In this document: positions 8,593 through 16,726 of the stretch, one piece after another
How the letters are laid out: every line of letters starts with the position of its first letter
How positions within the stretch are numbered: the first letter of the stretch is position 1
DNA from: Hoeflea marina
GTDB lineage: Bacteria; Pseudomonadota; Alphaproteobacteria; Rhizobiales; Rhizobiaceae
Length of the DNA stretch: 64,000 nucleotides
Assembly (NCBI RefSeq): GCF_003182275.1
Contig: NZ_QGTR01000002.1
Span: 848,237 to 912,236 of the forward strand
Reading direction: 5' to 3'
Translations under genes and position numbers: made by a program
Notes under the pieces: generated by a model
The model's database searches: none
What the model was told of the DNA's origin: nothing
The model's input: the letters and a program-made list of their open reading frames with translations, nothing else

Positions 8593-9414
8593 TCAGCTTC
8601 TTGCCGTGTTCCTCCCCGACAGGATGAAGAAGACGGTGAGAAGCAGCACGGTCAGCGCCAGCAGCGCCGTGGAGATCGCGTTGACCTCGGGCGTCACCGC
8701 GCGGCGCAACTGGCCGAGCATGTAGGTGGGCAGCGTGTCCTGGCCGGCGGACTTGACGAATTCGGTGATGATGACGTCATCGAGCGAGACGACGAAGGCG
8801 AGCATGGCGCCGGCGGCGATGCCCGGCGCCATCAGCGGCAGGGTGATGCGGCGGAAGGTTTGCCACGGCGTGGCGTAGAGATCGGCGGCAGCCGACTCCA
8901 GCGCCAGATCCATGCCTTCCATGCGTGCCCGGATCGGCAGATAGGCGAAGGGAATGCAGAAGGCGGAATGCGCCAGGATGAGGTAGCCCAGCCCCGAATA
9001 GCCGGTGGCGATCTTGATCGAGGAGAAGAAGATCAGCAGAGCCACCGCGGTGACGATCTCCGGCACCATCAGCGGCTGGTTGATCAGCATGTAGATGAGC
9101 GTCCGGCCGCGGTAGTTGCGGGCCCGCGTGGTGCCGAGCGCGGCCATCGTCGCGAGCACTGTGGAAATGCCCGAGGCCCACAGCGCGATCACCAGCGAGC
9201 GCAGCGTGGCCTCCTGGACGATCTGGTTGCCGGCGGCGACCGTGTACCACTTGGTCGAGAATCCGCGCCAAAGCGCCACTGAGTCGCCGGCATTGAAGGA
9301 GTAGATGACGATGGTGACGATCGGCGCGTAGAGCAGCACGAAACAGGTGATGGCGATGGCTGTGAAGCCGGGCAGGCGGCGAACCGAGAACGGCCGGGGG
9401 CTTGTCCTAGTCAT
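8593..9414 (-). CDS. potC: Polyamine ABC transporter permease, PotC type
   Basis: 273-residue inner-membrane permease with about six helices. The BPD/EAA loop is recognisable near AAADLYATPWQTFRRITLPLMAPGI (EAA-G-like), where the ATPase docks. The chosen start is the ATG at 9414 (MTRTSPRPF); the longer frame upstream runs into potB. The 3' end of potB overlaps this start by 8 bases, so the two are translationally coupled. It forms the membrane channel with PotB. Confidence 0.88.
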   Translation of the reverse strand: MTRTSPRPFSVRRLPGFTAIAITCFVLLYAPIVTIVIYSFNAGDSVALWRGFSTKWYTVAAGNQIVQEATLRSLVIALWASGISTVLATMAALGTTRARNYRGRTLIYMLINQPLMVPEIVTAVALLIFFSSIKIATGYSGLGYLILAHSAFCIPFAYLPIRARMEGMDLALESAAADLYATPWQTFRRITLPLMAPGIAAGAMLAFVVSLDDVIITEFVKSAGQDTLPTYMLGQLRRAVTPEVNAISTALLALTVLLLTVFFILSGRNTARS

Positions 9415-10357
9415 GGCTCGACCCCCGCGTCGACGCCCGCACATAGTAGAGCAGCGCCACCATGACGATCAGCAGCAGGAAGATCGACAGCGATGCCCCC
9501 AGCGGCCAGTTGCGGCCCTGGCCGAACTGCAGCTCGATGAAGTTGCCGATCATCATGTTCTTGCCGCCGCCGAGCACCCGAGGCGTCACATAGGCGCCGA
9601 GCGAGGGCACGAAGACGAGGATCGAGCCCGCCACGATGCCCGGCTTGACGATCGGCAGGATCACCCGGCGGAGCACCTGCAGGCGGTTGGCGTAGAGATC
9701 GTAGCCCGCCTCCACCAGCCGGAAGTCGAAGCGCTCGATGGCGGCATAGAGCGGTAGCACCATGAGCGGCAGGTAGACATAGGCCATGCCGATGAGCACG
9801 GCGGTGTCGGTGTACATGATTTGCAGCGGGCTCGCGATCACGCCGAGCTTGATCAGCCAGGTGTTGAGCAGTCCCTCGTTGCGGATCATCTCGAGGATGG
9901 CGAAGGTGCGCACCAGGAGATTGGTCCAGAACGGAATGGTGATCAGGAACAGCCAGAAGGTCCGCGCCCGCCCGGGGCGCGTGGCGATGAACCAGGCCGT
10001 GGGCAGGCCGAAGACGATGGTGATGGCTGTGGTCAGCAGCGACAGCCGCACCGAGCGCCAGAAGATCGACAGATGCGCGTCGGCGAGCCCCAGGGTGTCG
10101 TCGAAGATGTCGCGGGTGAAGAAGATCTGCACCCATGCGTCGAAGGTCGGGGTCCACTCGACGCCGCTGAAATCCCCCGGCGTCATGAAGGAATAGACCA
10201 GCACGATGATGAGCGGCCCGGATGCGCCGATCACCAGCAGCGCCAGCGCGGGCGCCGACAACAGCCAGTTGCGGCGTGTCCGCTCGCGCTCTGCCCGGCG
10301 CTCCATGACGCCGCTGTCGGAGCGGTGGGCCGTCGCGGCGGGCTTGGCGCTGGCCAT
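9407..10357 (-). CDS. potB: Polyamine ABC transporter permease, PotB type
   Basis: 316-residue inner-membrane permease. After a charged N-terminal tail (ERRAERERTRRN) it has six predicted helices and an EAA loop (VEAGYDLYANRLQVLRRVIL). The start at 10357 (MASAKPAAT) lies 3 bases after the potA stop, and the gene overlaps potC by 8 bases. Together with potA and potC this forms a standard polyamine importer. Confidence 0.88.
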   Translation of the reverse strand: MASAKPAATAHRSDSGVMERRAERERTRRNWLLSAPALALLVIGASGPLIIVLVYSFMTPGDFSGVEWTPTFDAWVQIFFTRDIFDDTLGLADAHLSIFWRSVRLSLLTTAITIVFGLPTAWFIATRPGRARTFWLFLITIPFWTNLLVRTFAILEMIRNEGLLNTWLIKLGVIASPLQIMYTDTAVLIGMAYVYLPLMVLPLYAAIERFDFRLVEAGYDLYANRLQVLRRVILPIVKPGIVAGSILVFVPSLGAYVTPRVLGGGKNMMIGNFIELQFGQGRNWPLGASLSIFLLLIVMVALLYYVRASTRGSSHD

Positions 10358-10359
10358 GG

Positions 10360-11448
10360 TCAGGCTCCCACGATGCGCAGGGCGCCAGGGGCGAAGGAGA
10401 CGCCGGCGATGGCGCCGGTCTCCAGCCCTTCCTTGCCCGACAGGCCGGAAGGGATGCGGGCCACCAGCTCTTCGCCGCTGTCGAGCGTGAGGTGGCAATG
10501 CATGTCCGTGCCGAAATAGATCAGGTTGGTGATCCTGCCGCTGAGCGAGCCGGGTGCGTCGAAGGCCCCGAGCAGCACATATTCGGGGCGCACGGCCAGT
10601 GTCACCGGCTGGCCGGCAGCGGGGCTGTCGGCAGTGTCGATTGAGAGTTCCTGTCCACCGCCGAGCGCGATCCGCGCCGGTGGTCCGGCGGCAAGCACCG
10701 TGCCGTCGAGAAAGTTGGATTCCCCGATGAAGCCGGCGACGAAACGGTTGGCCGGGCGCTCGTAGATGTCGCGCGGACTGCCGATCTGCAGGATATGACC
10801 CGCATCCATCACCGCGATCCGGTCCGACATGGTCAGCGCCTCCTCCTGGTCGTGGGTGACGAAAACAAAGGTGATGCCGGTGTCCTGCTGCATGCGCTTG
10901 AGCTCGATCTGCATCTGCTTGCGCAGCTTGAGGTCGAGCGCCGACAGCGGCTCGTCGAGCAGCAGCACCGAGGGCCGCGGCGCGAGCGCGCGGGCCAGCG
11001 CGACCCGCTGCTGCTGGCCCCCGGAGAGCTGCGCCGGCAGCCGCGCAGCCATCGCCTCCATCCGCACCAGCGCCAGCATCTCAGCCGTCGTCGCCTTGAT
11101 CTCGTCCTTGCCGCGGCCGAGCATCTCGAGCCCGAAGGCGATGTTCTGCGCCACGGTGAGATGGGGAAACAGCGCGTAGCTCTGGAACACCGTGTTGACC
11201 GGTCGGCGGAAGGGCGGTTCGGCAGTGATGTCGGTTCCGTCGAGTTCGATGGCGCCGTTGGTTGGAGTCTCGAAGCCGGCGATCATCCGCAGCAGCGTGG
11301 TCTTGCCACAGCCCGATGGGCCGAGCAGCGTGAAGAATTCGTTGCGGCGGATGTCCACGGAGACGTTGTCGAGCGCCTTGAGGCCGGTTTCGACGGGGCC
11401 GAAGATCTTGGAGACGCCGCGGATGGCGATGGCTGTTTCATGCGTCAT
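10360..11448 (-). CDS. potA: Polyamine ABC transporter ATP-binding protein
   Basis: 362-residue ATPase that powers the importer from the cytoplasmic face. Walker A GPSGCGKT is at 43-50, followed by the Q-loop (FQSYALF), signature LSGGQQQR, Walker B VLLLDEP and the switch histidine in [10 protein letters not shown]-terminal TOBE/OB domain (about 280-362, including LAVRPEYV) is as in PotA. The ATG overlaps the stop of a short upstream frame by ATGA. First certain gene of the potABCD operon. Confidence 0.92.
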   Translation of the reverse strand: MTHETAIAIRGVSKIFGPVETGLKALDNVSVDIRRNEFFTLLGPSGCGKTTLLRMIAGFETPTNGAIELDGTDITAEPPFRRPVNTVFQSYALFPHLTVAQNIAFGLEMLGRGKDEIKATTAEMLALVRMEAMAARLPAQLSGGQQQRVALARALAPRPSVLLLDEPLSALDLKLRKQMQIELKRMQQDTGITFVFVTHDQEEALTMSDRIAVMDAGHILQIGSPRDIYERPANRFVAGFIGESNFLDGTVLAAGPPARIALGGGQELSIDTADSPAAGQPVTLAVRPEYVLLGAFDAPGSLSGRITNLIYFGTDMHCHLTLDSGEELVARIPSGLSGKEGLETGAIAGVSFAPGALRIVGA

Positions 11449-11678
11449 CGTGCGAGCCCCTGCAGTGGCGCGGTGGTCGGAAGATCGATAACCTTCAGGA
11501 TGACCGGGTGGGATTGCAGGCCCGCCCTGGCGGCGGTGTCGGAAGTGCCGCCGGCCCGGCGGGGGACAAAGGAACAGAAGGGCGCATTCACCCGTACGGC
11601 GTGCGCGTCAAGCCCGGTCTGCAATCGGTATTCTCCCGGAAACCTGCCGGTCGCGTCCCCTGCGACCACTGCCAGCAT
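11445..11678 (-). CDS. Small hypothetical protein overlapping potA (doubtful)
   Basis: 77-codon frame whose TGA overlaps the potA ATG in an ATGA arrangement, which would couple translation. No recognisable domain, signal or membrane segment; composition is unremarkable. The only support is its position at the head of the pot operon. It could equally be chance in high-GC DNA. The rest of the 11679-11987 gap holds no gene I can support, only a 7-bp hairpin GCGGGCC/GGCCCGC near 11952-11971. Confidence 0.25.
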   Translation of the reverse strand: MLAVVAGDATGRFPGEYRLQTGLDAHAVRVNAPFCSFVPRRAGGTSDTAARAGLQSHPVILKVIDLPTTAPLQGLAR

Positions 11679-11987
11679 GTTTCTCTCTTTGAGAGCCTCT
11701 TGCCCGCGCCGGTGTTGAAATCACCGGCTGCGGGGTCGAATGAAGTCGTGGCGGGCATGTCATGCCCTCGGTTCGCTTCGCTCCGCGTTCCTTCTCAAAA
11801 ACCGCAGCCGGCGTGCCGGTCGCGATCTCGTTGACGTTTCGCCGGGATGGTCGGATTTAAAACCTTCTGCGTCAAGCAATCATTGCTGCGGGTTGAGCTT
11901 CGACAGCCCGGCACCCGGAGGATGCATCGTGCCGGTGGAAGCCGTACGCTGCGGGCCTGTAACGGCCCGCCATTGCCACTCGACGCG

Positions 11988-13313
11988 TCAGTGCGAGCGC
12001 ACGAAATGCACGCCCGAAAACTGTCCGCGCCGCCAGGCCACTTCGGTGGCCAGCGCCGCCGGGTCGTTGGAGCGGATGGCCCGCGCGATGAGGTCGGCCA
12101 GCATGTCGGCGTCTTCCACCGTCACGCCGCGCCGGACCAGTTCCGGCGTGCCGATTCTCAGCCCGTTCATGTCGCCGGGCACCTCCGCGACCGGCAGGCC
12201 GATGCCCGAAGCCAGAAAGCCCGCCTGCGCGAGCTTCCTGGCCAGGGTCTGGCCGCCGCCGAATTCGGCCGCCTCGATGGCGAACTGGTGCGAGCGGGTG
12301 AAACCGTGGGCGTCGCCATGCACAGGAATGCCGCGCGCGGCAAGACCGATGGCCAGCGCCTGCGCCACCGAGATCATCATCTCGGCATAGCCGGCGCCGA
12401 ATTCGCGCCAGTCGATGAGCGTCAGTGCCAGCGCGGCGGTTTTGCCGGCGTCGAAATTGGCAGTCATGCCGGGAAAGGCGATGGCGTCAAGCCGTTCGGC
12501 GAGGTCCATGTCGCTGCCGACGATCAGCCCCCCGGCCGGTCCGCCCAGGCTCTTGTAGGTGCTCATGGTCATGAAATGCGCTCCCTCGGAGAGCGGATTG
12601 GGCCACGCCCCGCCGGCAATGATGCCGCACTGGTGGGCCGCGTCGAACATCACCTTGGCGCCGACCGAATCGGCGATGGCGCGCACCTTGGCCACCGGAT
12701 GCGGATAGAGATTGAGGCTGCCGCCGAGCGTGATCAGCTTCGGCCGCACCCGATGGGCCAGCTCGGCGAGCGCATTGAGATCGACGGTGAAGCCGTCCGC
12801 ATTGACCGGTGCGTGATGGATCTCGAGCCCGTATAGCCCGGCGCAGCCTGCCTGGTGGTGGGTGACGTGGCCGCCGATGCTGGAGGGCGGCGCGATAATC
12901 GCGTCACCCGGCTTGCAGGTGGCCATGAAGCCGTAGAGATTGGCCATCGCGCCCGAAGCCACCCGGATCTCGGCAAATCTGGCATCGAAGATCTCGGCGG
13001 CAAGCTCCGCGCAGATGACTTCGATTTCCTCGATTGCCTGCAGCCCCATCTCGTACTTGTCGCCGGGATAGCCGAGCGACGGCCGCGAGCCCAGGCCTGA
13101 TGCCAGCATAGCTTCGGCGCGCGGGTTCATCACATTGGCAGCGGGATTGAGGTTGAAGCAGTCGCGGTCGTGAATCTGCCTGTTGACATCGATCAGCCGG
13201 TCGAGCCGGGCGGTGATCTCGACCGCGCCGGCCTCGGCGGTGCGGCCTGCGATCTCCATCACCCGGGCCTCGCAGGCCGCCGGGACCCAGGCCCGCTTCT
13301 CAAGATGTGCCAT
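11988..13313 (-). CDS. Serine hydroxymethyltransferase-family PLP enzyme (non-canonical GlyA)
   Basis: 441-residue fold-type I PLP enzyme of the SHMT family. Recognisable elements are the early YPGDKYEMG segment, GAMANLYGF, the FDAAHQCG aspartate/histidine region and the PLP-lysine loop MSTYKSLGGPAGG. In standard GlyA that loop reads TTTTHKTLRGPRGG, so this protein is clearly divergent. It may be a specialised member acting on alpha-methylserine, another beta-hydroxy amino acid or an aldolase substrate rather than the folate-linked housekeeping enzyme. It stands alone, between the polyamine operon and the metal-efflux locus. Confidence 0.75.
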   Translation of the reverse strand: MAHLEKRAWVPAACEARVMEIAGRTAEAGAVEITARLDRLIDVNRQIHDRDCFNLNPAANVMNPRAEAMLASGLGSRPSLGYPGDKYEMGLQAIEEIEVICAELAAEIFDARFAEIRVASGAMANLYGFMATCKPGDAIIAPPSSIGGHVTHHQAGCAGLYGLEIHHAPVNADGFTVDLNALAELAHRVRPKLITLGGSLNLYPHPVAKVRAIADSVGAKVMFDAAHQCGIIAGGAWPNPLSEGAHFMTMSTYKSLGGPAGGLIVGSDMDLAERLDAIAFPGMTANFDAGKTAALALTLIDWREFGAGYAEMMISVAQALAIGLAARGIPVHGDAHGFTRSHQFAIEAAEFGGGQTLARKLAQAGFLASGIGLPVAEVPGDMNGLRIGTPELVRRGVTVEDADMLADLIARAIRSNDPAALATEVAWRRGQFSGVHFVRSH

Positions 13314-13422
13314 GCCATTCCCCTGTATGATTCAGGCTGTTGCGCCGGATCAAAGCCGGAATCGGCAAGCTTCGCAATGGGCAATGACGCTGCGGGGATC
13401 GAGCGGAGTGGCTGTGGGGCGA

Positions 13423-14106
13423 TCAATGAGAATGCTGCGCCGCCGGTTTCGCTTTGGCATGGTCATGGTGGTCATCGTGCTCATCCCCGTCATGCGCCTT
13501 GCCGTGCATTTCCGCCCAAGCCTGGCGGATGATCTGGAAGGAGGAGGTGAGAAAGAGGCCGGACATGATTCCGGCGACGATGAGGTCGGGCCAGCCGGTG
13601 GCCGATCCCCAGACGCCGAGCGCGGCGATCATGACGGCGACATTGCCGATGGCGTCGTTGCGCGAGCACAGCCAGACCGAGCGCACATTGGCATCGCCAT
13701 CCTTGTAGGCCATCAGGATGAGCACGCTTGCGACGTTGGCGGCCAGCGCCATGAAACCGATGGTGCCCATCACCTCCGCAGAGGGCAGGCCGACATGAAA
13801 CAGGTTCCAGATGGTGGTGCCCGCCACCCAGGCTCCCATCAGCAACAGGCTCACCCCCTTGAACATGGCCACCCGGCTGCGCACCGCGATTGCCGAGCCC
13901 AGCACCGCCAGAGACAGGCCGTAGGTCATGGCATCACCGAAGAAATCCAGCGAATCGGCCAGCAGCGCCTGGGACCCGGCGATGCGGCCGGCCGTGATCT
14001 CGACCAGGAACATGCCGGCATTGATGGCAATGACCAGCCACAGCCGGATCTTGTAGTCCTTCGTCATGCCGTCGAATGCGACATCGTGGGAATGGCCCGC
14101 GCCCAT
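13423..14106 (-). CDS. Cation diffusion facilitator (CDF) metal exporter
   Basis: 227-residue CDF-family antiporter with six predicted helices, expected to export Zn, Cd or Co from the cytoplasm. Acidic transport-site residues are visible in ADSLDFFGDAM (helix 2) and SRNDAIGN (helix 5). The C-terminal tail is rich in His and Asp (HDGDEHDDHHDH) and probably binds metal. It lacks the usual approximately 90-residue cytoplasmic CDF domain, so it belongs to a short form. It is divergent from a MerR regulator and carries a MerR-type promoter, so metal induction is very likely. Confidence 0.88.
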   Translation of the reverse strand: MGAGHSHDVAFDGMTKDYKIRLWLVIAINAGMFLVEITAGRIAGSQALLADSLDFFGDAMTYGLSLAVLGSAIAVRSRVAMFKGVSLLLMGAWVAGTTIWNLFHVGLPSAEVMGTIGFMALAANVASVLILMAYKDGDANVRSVWLCSRNDAIGNVAVMIAALGVWGSATGWPDLIVAGIMSGLFLTSSFQIIRQAWAEMHGKAHDGDEHDDHHDHAKAKPAAQHSH

Positions 14107-14135
14107 GAAAGCTCTCCTTGAAATTGGCTCGCACA

Positions 14136-14166
14136 GTCATAACTTCTCTAGTGACTAGAGCTACAA
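14136..14166 (-). promoter_or_regulatory. MerR-type promoter/operator driving the CDF exporter
   Basis: On the minus strand, TTGTAG (-35, 14161-14166) and TATGAC (-10, 14136-14141) are separated by 19 bases, the long spacer characteristic of MerR-activated promoters. The spacer contains a perfect inverted repeat, CTCTAG-TCA-CTAGAG (14146-14160). It points at the CDF gene and sits just upstream of the merR-like gene, which probably also represses itself from this site. Confidence 0.82.
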
Positions 14167-14178
14167 GGGAAAAATTCC

Positions 14179-14625
14179 ATGATGTCGATCGGCGAACTGT
14201 CGCGGCGCACCGGCGTGAAGGTGCCGACCATCCGCTACTACGAGCAGACCGGCTTGATCGCGCCGGCGGAACGGTCCGCCGGCAACCAGCGGCGCTACGG
14301 CAAGGATCATCTGGCGCGACTCTCCTTCATCCGCCATTCACGCCAGCTCGGCCTGTCGATCGAGGCCATCCGCGAACTGGTCGAATTTTCCGCCACCCCC
14401 AACATGCCCTGTGAACGCGCGCACCGCATTGCCCGCGCCCATCTCGACGTTGTCAGCGCCCGCATAGTCCAGTTGCAGCGGCTGCAAGCGGAACTCGTGC
14501 GCATCGCAGCCGTCTCCGACAACGGCGATATCGGCCAATGCCAGGTCATCGAAGCGCTGTCGGGACATCATTTATGCGACGGCGAGCATGTCGCCGCGCG
14601 GCCTGTCGATACCGCGGCCTGGTGA
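14179..14625 (+). CDS. MerR-family metal-responsive regulator
   Basis: 148-residue MerR-type activator. The N-terminal winged HTH is complete (IGELSRRTGVKVPTIRYYEQ, residues 4-23), followed by a dimerisation helix and C-terminal metal-loop residues C121, H130, H131, C133 and H137. C78 sits at the position used by Zn/Cd sensors (ZntR/CadR/CzcR-like). Two adjacent ATGs are possible; the first is 8 bases after AAGGGA. It is divergent from the CDF exporter, whose 19-bp-spacer promoter it should untwist on binding metal. Confidence 0.88.
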   Translation: MMSIGELSRRTGVKVPTIRYYEQTGLIAPAERSAGNQRRYGKDHLARLSFIRHSRQLGLSIEAIRELVEFSATPNMPCERAHRIARAHLDVVSARIVQLQRLQAELVRIAAVSDNGDIGQCQVIEALSGHHLCDGEHVAARPVDTAAW

Positions 14626-14716
14626 ATCGCCGCGCGTATTCGGGAACGGGCGCGCGGCTTGGTCGTTAACCAAGAGCACGGACAATCGCGTCCGTGCCCT
14701 GACAGGAGTATGCGCC

Positions 14717-15061
14717 ATGACCCAGATCAATGTTCAGGATCTTGAGCGGCGGCTCTGGCTGGAAGGATCGCCTGCCTACGAGGAAATCCTTGCGCCCGAT
14801 TGCATCATGGCCTTCGCGGCCCCGGTCGGCATTCTGCGCGGCGCGGCAATTCACCAGAGTCTCAAGGCGCTGCCGCGCTGGGACGATGTCGAGATCAGCG
14901 AGACGGATCTCGCACAGCCGGACGATTCGACCCTGGTGCATGCCTACCGCGCCGTCGGCCACCGCGAAGGCGACGCGCCCTATCGCGCCTACTGCACCTC
15001 CACCTACCGCCGGACTGGCGAGGGCTGGTGCTTGATCCAGCACCAGCAGACACCCGACTGA
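14717..15061 (+). CDS. NTF2-like/DUF4440-type small protein
   Basis: 114-residue protein starting at the ATG at 14717, preceded by CAGGAG. The pattern DLERRLWLEGSPAYEEILAP ... HAYRA ... YRAYCTSTYRR ... GWCLIQHQQTP is typical of the SnoaL/NTF2-like fold used by DUF4440 proteins, a cone-shaped ligand pocket of varied use. No catalytic set can be assigned. It lies alone between merR and a diguanylate cyclase. Confidence 0.7.
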   Translation: MTQINVQDLERRLWLEGSPAYEEILAPDCIMAFAAPVGILRGAAIHQSLKALPRWDDVEISETDLAQPDDSTLVHAYRAVGHREGDAPYRAYCTSTYRRTGEGWCLIQHQQTPD

Positions 15062-15310
15062 GGTCCTGCAGTGAAGCGATCGGCCCGGCCAGTAGCTGGA
15101 ATGCCAATTCCACAACTCCTGCAACGGCTTCGAAGCCGTCCGCCGGGCAGAGATGGTTTCCACGAAGAATTCCCTCAAATCTGGGGGTAATCGCGTTCAG
15201 TTTCGATTAATCCACCGCACGGATAGTGCTTGATGAAACAGGCCTCGTTGGTTTCATGGTGATGTCGGTTCATCATGGATGAGCGAGATGCGGCTGCCGC
15301 GAGGACGTGA

Positions 15311-16699
15311 ATGCCAGACAATCCAAGGCCAGCCAACGAGCATGAACGGCTCAAGCGACTGCACGACTACGGCGTCCTCGACACCCTGGCGGAAGAGTCG
15401 TTCGACCGGATCACCCGGCTTGCCGCGCAATTGCTCGAAGCCCCGATCTCCCTGATCTCGTTCATTGCCGAGGACCGCCAGTGGTTCAAGTCGCGCGTCG
15501 GCGTCGACCTGTCGGAGACGCCGCGCGAGCATTCCTTCTGCGCCCATGCCATCTGCCAGGATGGCGTCATGGTCATCGAGGACATGCGTCTCGATGAGCG
15601 GTTCCGCGAGAACCCTTTTGTGACCGATAGCCCGCATCTGCGGTTTTATGCCGGCGTGCCGCTGCGCAGCCCCGACGGCCACAATGTCGGCACCCTGTGT
15701 GCCATCGACACCAAGCCGCGGAGCCTCGACGGCCCGAAGCGCGCCCTTCTGGCCGATCTCGCTGCGATCGTTCTCGACCAGTTGGAAATGTGCAAACTGG
15801 CCGATCGCGCGCAACGGGCCGAGGACCGGCTGACCGACGCCATGGAATCGTTGCCCGACGGTTTCGTGCTCTACGGCGCGGACGACAGGCTGCTGATATG
15901 CAACCGGCGATATCGCGAGATCTACGCCGACAGTGCCGACCTGATGACCCCCGGCACGGCGTTCGCCGACATCATCCGCATCGGCGTGGAGCGCGGCCAG
16001 TATCCGGACGCGGTCGGCAACGAGGAGAAATGGCTGCGTCAGCGCATCTTCGAGCACCTCAATCCGGGCGAGCCCATCGAACAGCAATTGCCCGGCGACC
16101 GCTGGCTGAGGATCCAGGAGGGCCGCACCCGCGAAGGCGGGCTGGTCGGCTTCCGCTTCGACATCACCGAACTCAAGCGCCAGCGCCGCGAACTGACGCG
16201 CCTGGCCTGGACGGATTCATTGACCGGGGCGCTCAATCGGCACCGGTTCATGGAACTGGCGGAAACGGAAGTCGGCAGAGCGAGTCGGTCCGGCAAGAAC
16301 CTCGCGATGCTGCTCATCGATGCCGATCATTTCAAGCAGATCAATGACCGCTTCGGCCATGCCGCCGGCGACTGCGTCCTGCAGGAGCTCGTGCGGCGCT
16401 GGCAGCGTGTGCTGCGGGCGGAAGATGTGCTCGGCCGCATAGGAGGCGAGGAATTCTGCGTGCTGCTGCCAGAGGTCTCAGTCAGCAATGCGATGGCCAT
16501 CGCCGAGCGGCTGCGCCGGGTTGCGGCCGACCTGCCGGTCGCCATCGAGGGCCAGTTGCTCAATGTCAGCGTCAGCATCGGCCTCACCGGATTCCTCGGC
16601 AAGCAGGACAGCTTGAGCGTGATGCTGGCGCGCTCCGACAAGGGCCTCTACACGGCCAAGGACGGCGGGCGCAACCGCCTTTCGCTGCAGGCTGCCTGA
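15311..16699 (+). CDS. GAF-PAS-GGDEF diguanylate cyclase
   Basis: 462-residue soluble c-di-GMP synthase. Residues about 20-165 form a GAF domain (SLISFIAEDRQWFKSRVG ... GVPLRSPDGHNVGTLC), about 175-290 a PAS-like domain ending in GFRFDITELK, and about 295-460 a GGDEF domain. The active motif is GGEEF, preceded five residues earlier by RAED, an RxxD inhibitory site, so product feedback is expected. Start ATG follows GAGGAC. An imperfect dyad ATGAAAC/GTTTCAT lies about 55 bases upstream (15233-15257). Convergent with the beta-helix gene. No membrane segments, so the signal is probably cytoplasmic. Confidence 0.9.
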   Translation: MPDNPRPANEHERLKRLHDYGVLDTLAEESFDRITRLAAQLLEAPISLISFIAEDRQWFKSRVGVDLSETPREHSFCAHAICQDGVMVIEDMRLDERFRENPFVTDSPHLRFYAGVPLRSPDGHNVGTLCAIDTKPRSLDGPKRALLADLAAIVLDQLEMCKLADRAQRAEDRLTDAMESLPDGFVLYGADDRLLICNRRYREIYADSADLMTPGTAFADIIRIGVERGQYPDAVGNEEKWLRQRIFEHLNPGEPIEQQLPGDRWLRIQEGRTREGGLVGFRFDITELKRQRRELTRLAWTDSLTGALNRHRFMELAETEVGRASRSGKNLAMLLIDADHFKQINDRFGHAAGDCVLQELVRRWQRVLRAEDVLGRIGGEEFCVLLPEVSVSNAMAIAERLRRVAADLPVAIEGQLLNVSVSIGLTGFLGKQDSLSVMLARSDKGLYTAKDGGRNRLSLQAA

Positions 16700-16726
16700 A
16701 GTCGATCCTGCGTCGGCGCGGCTCGG

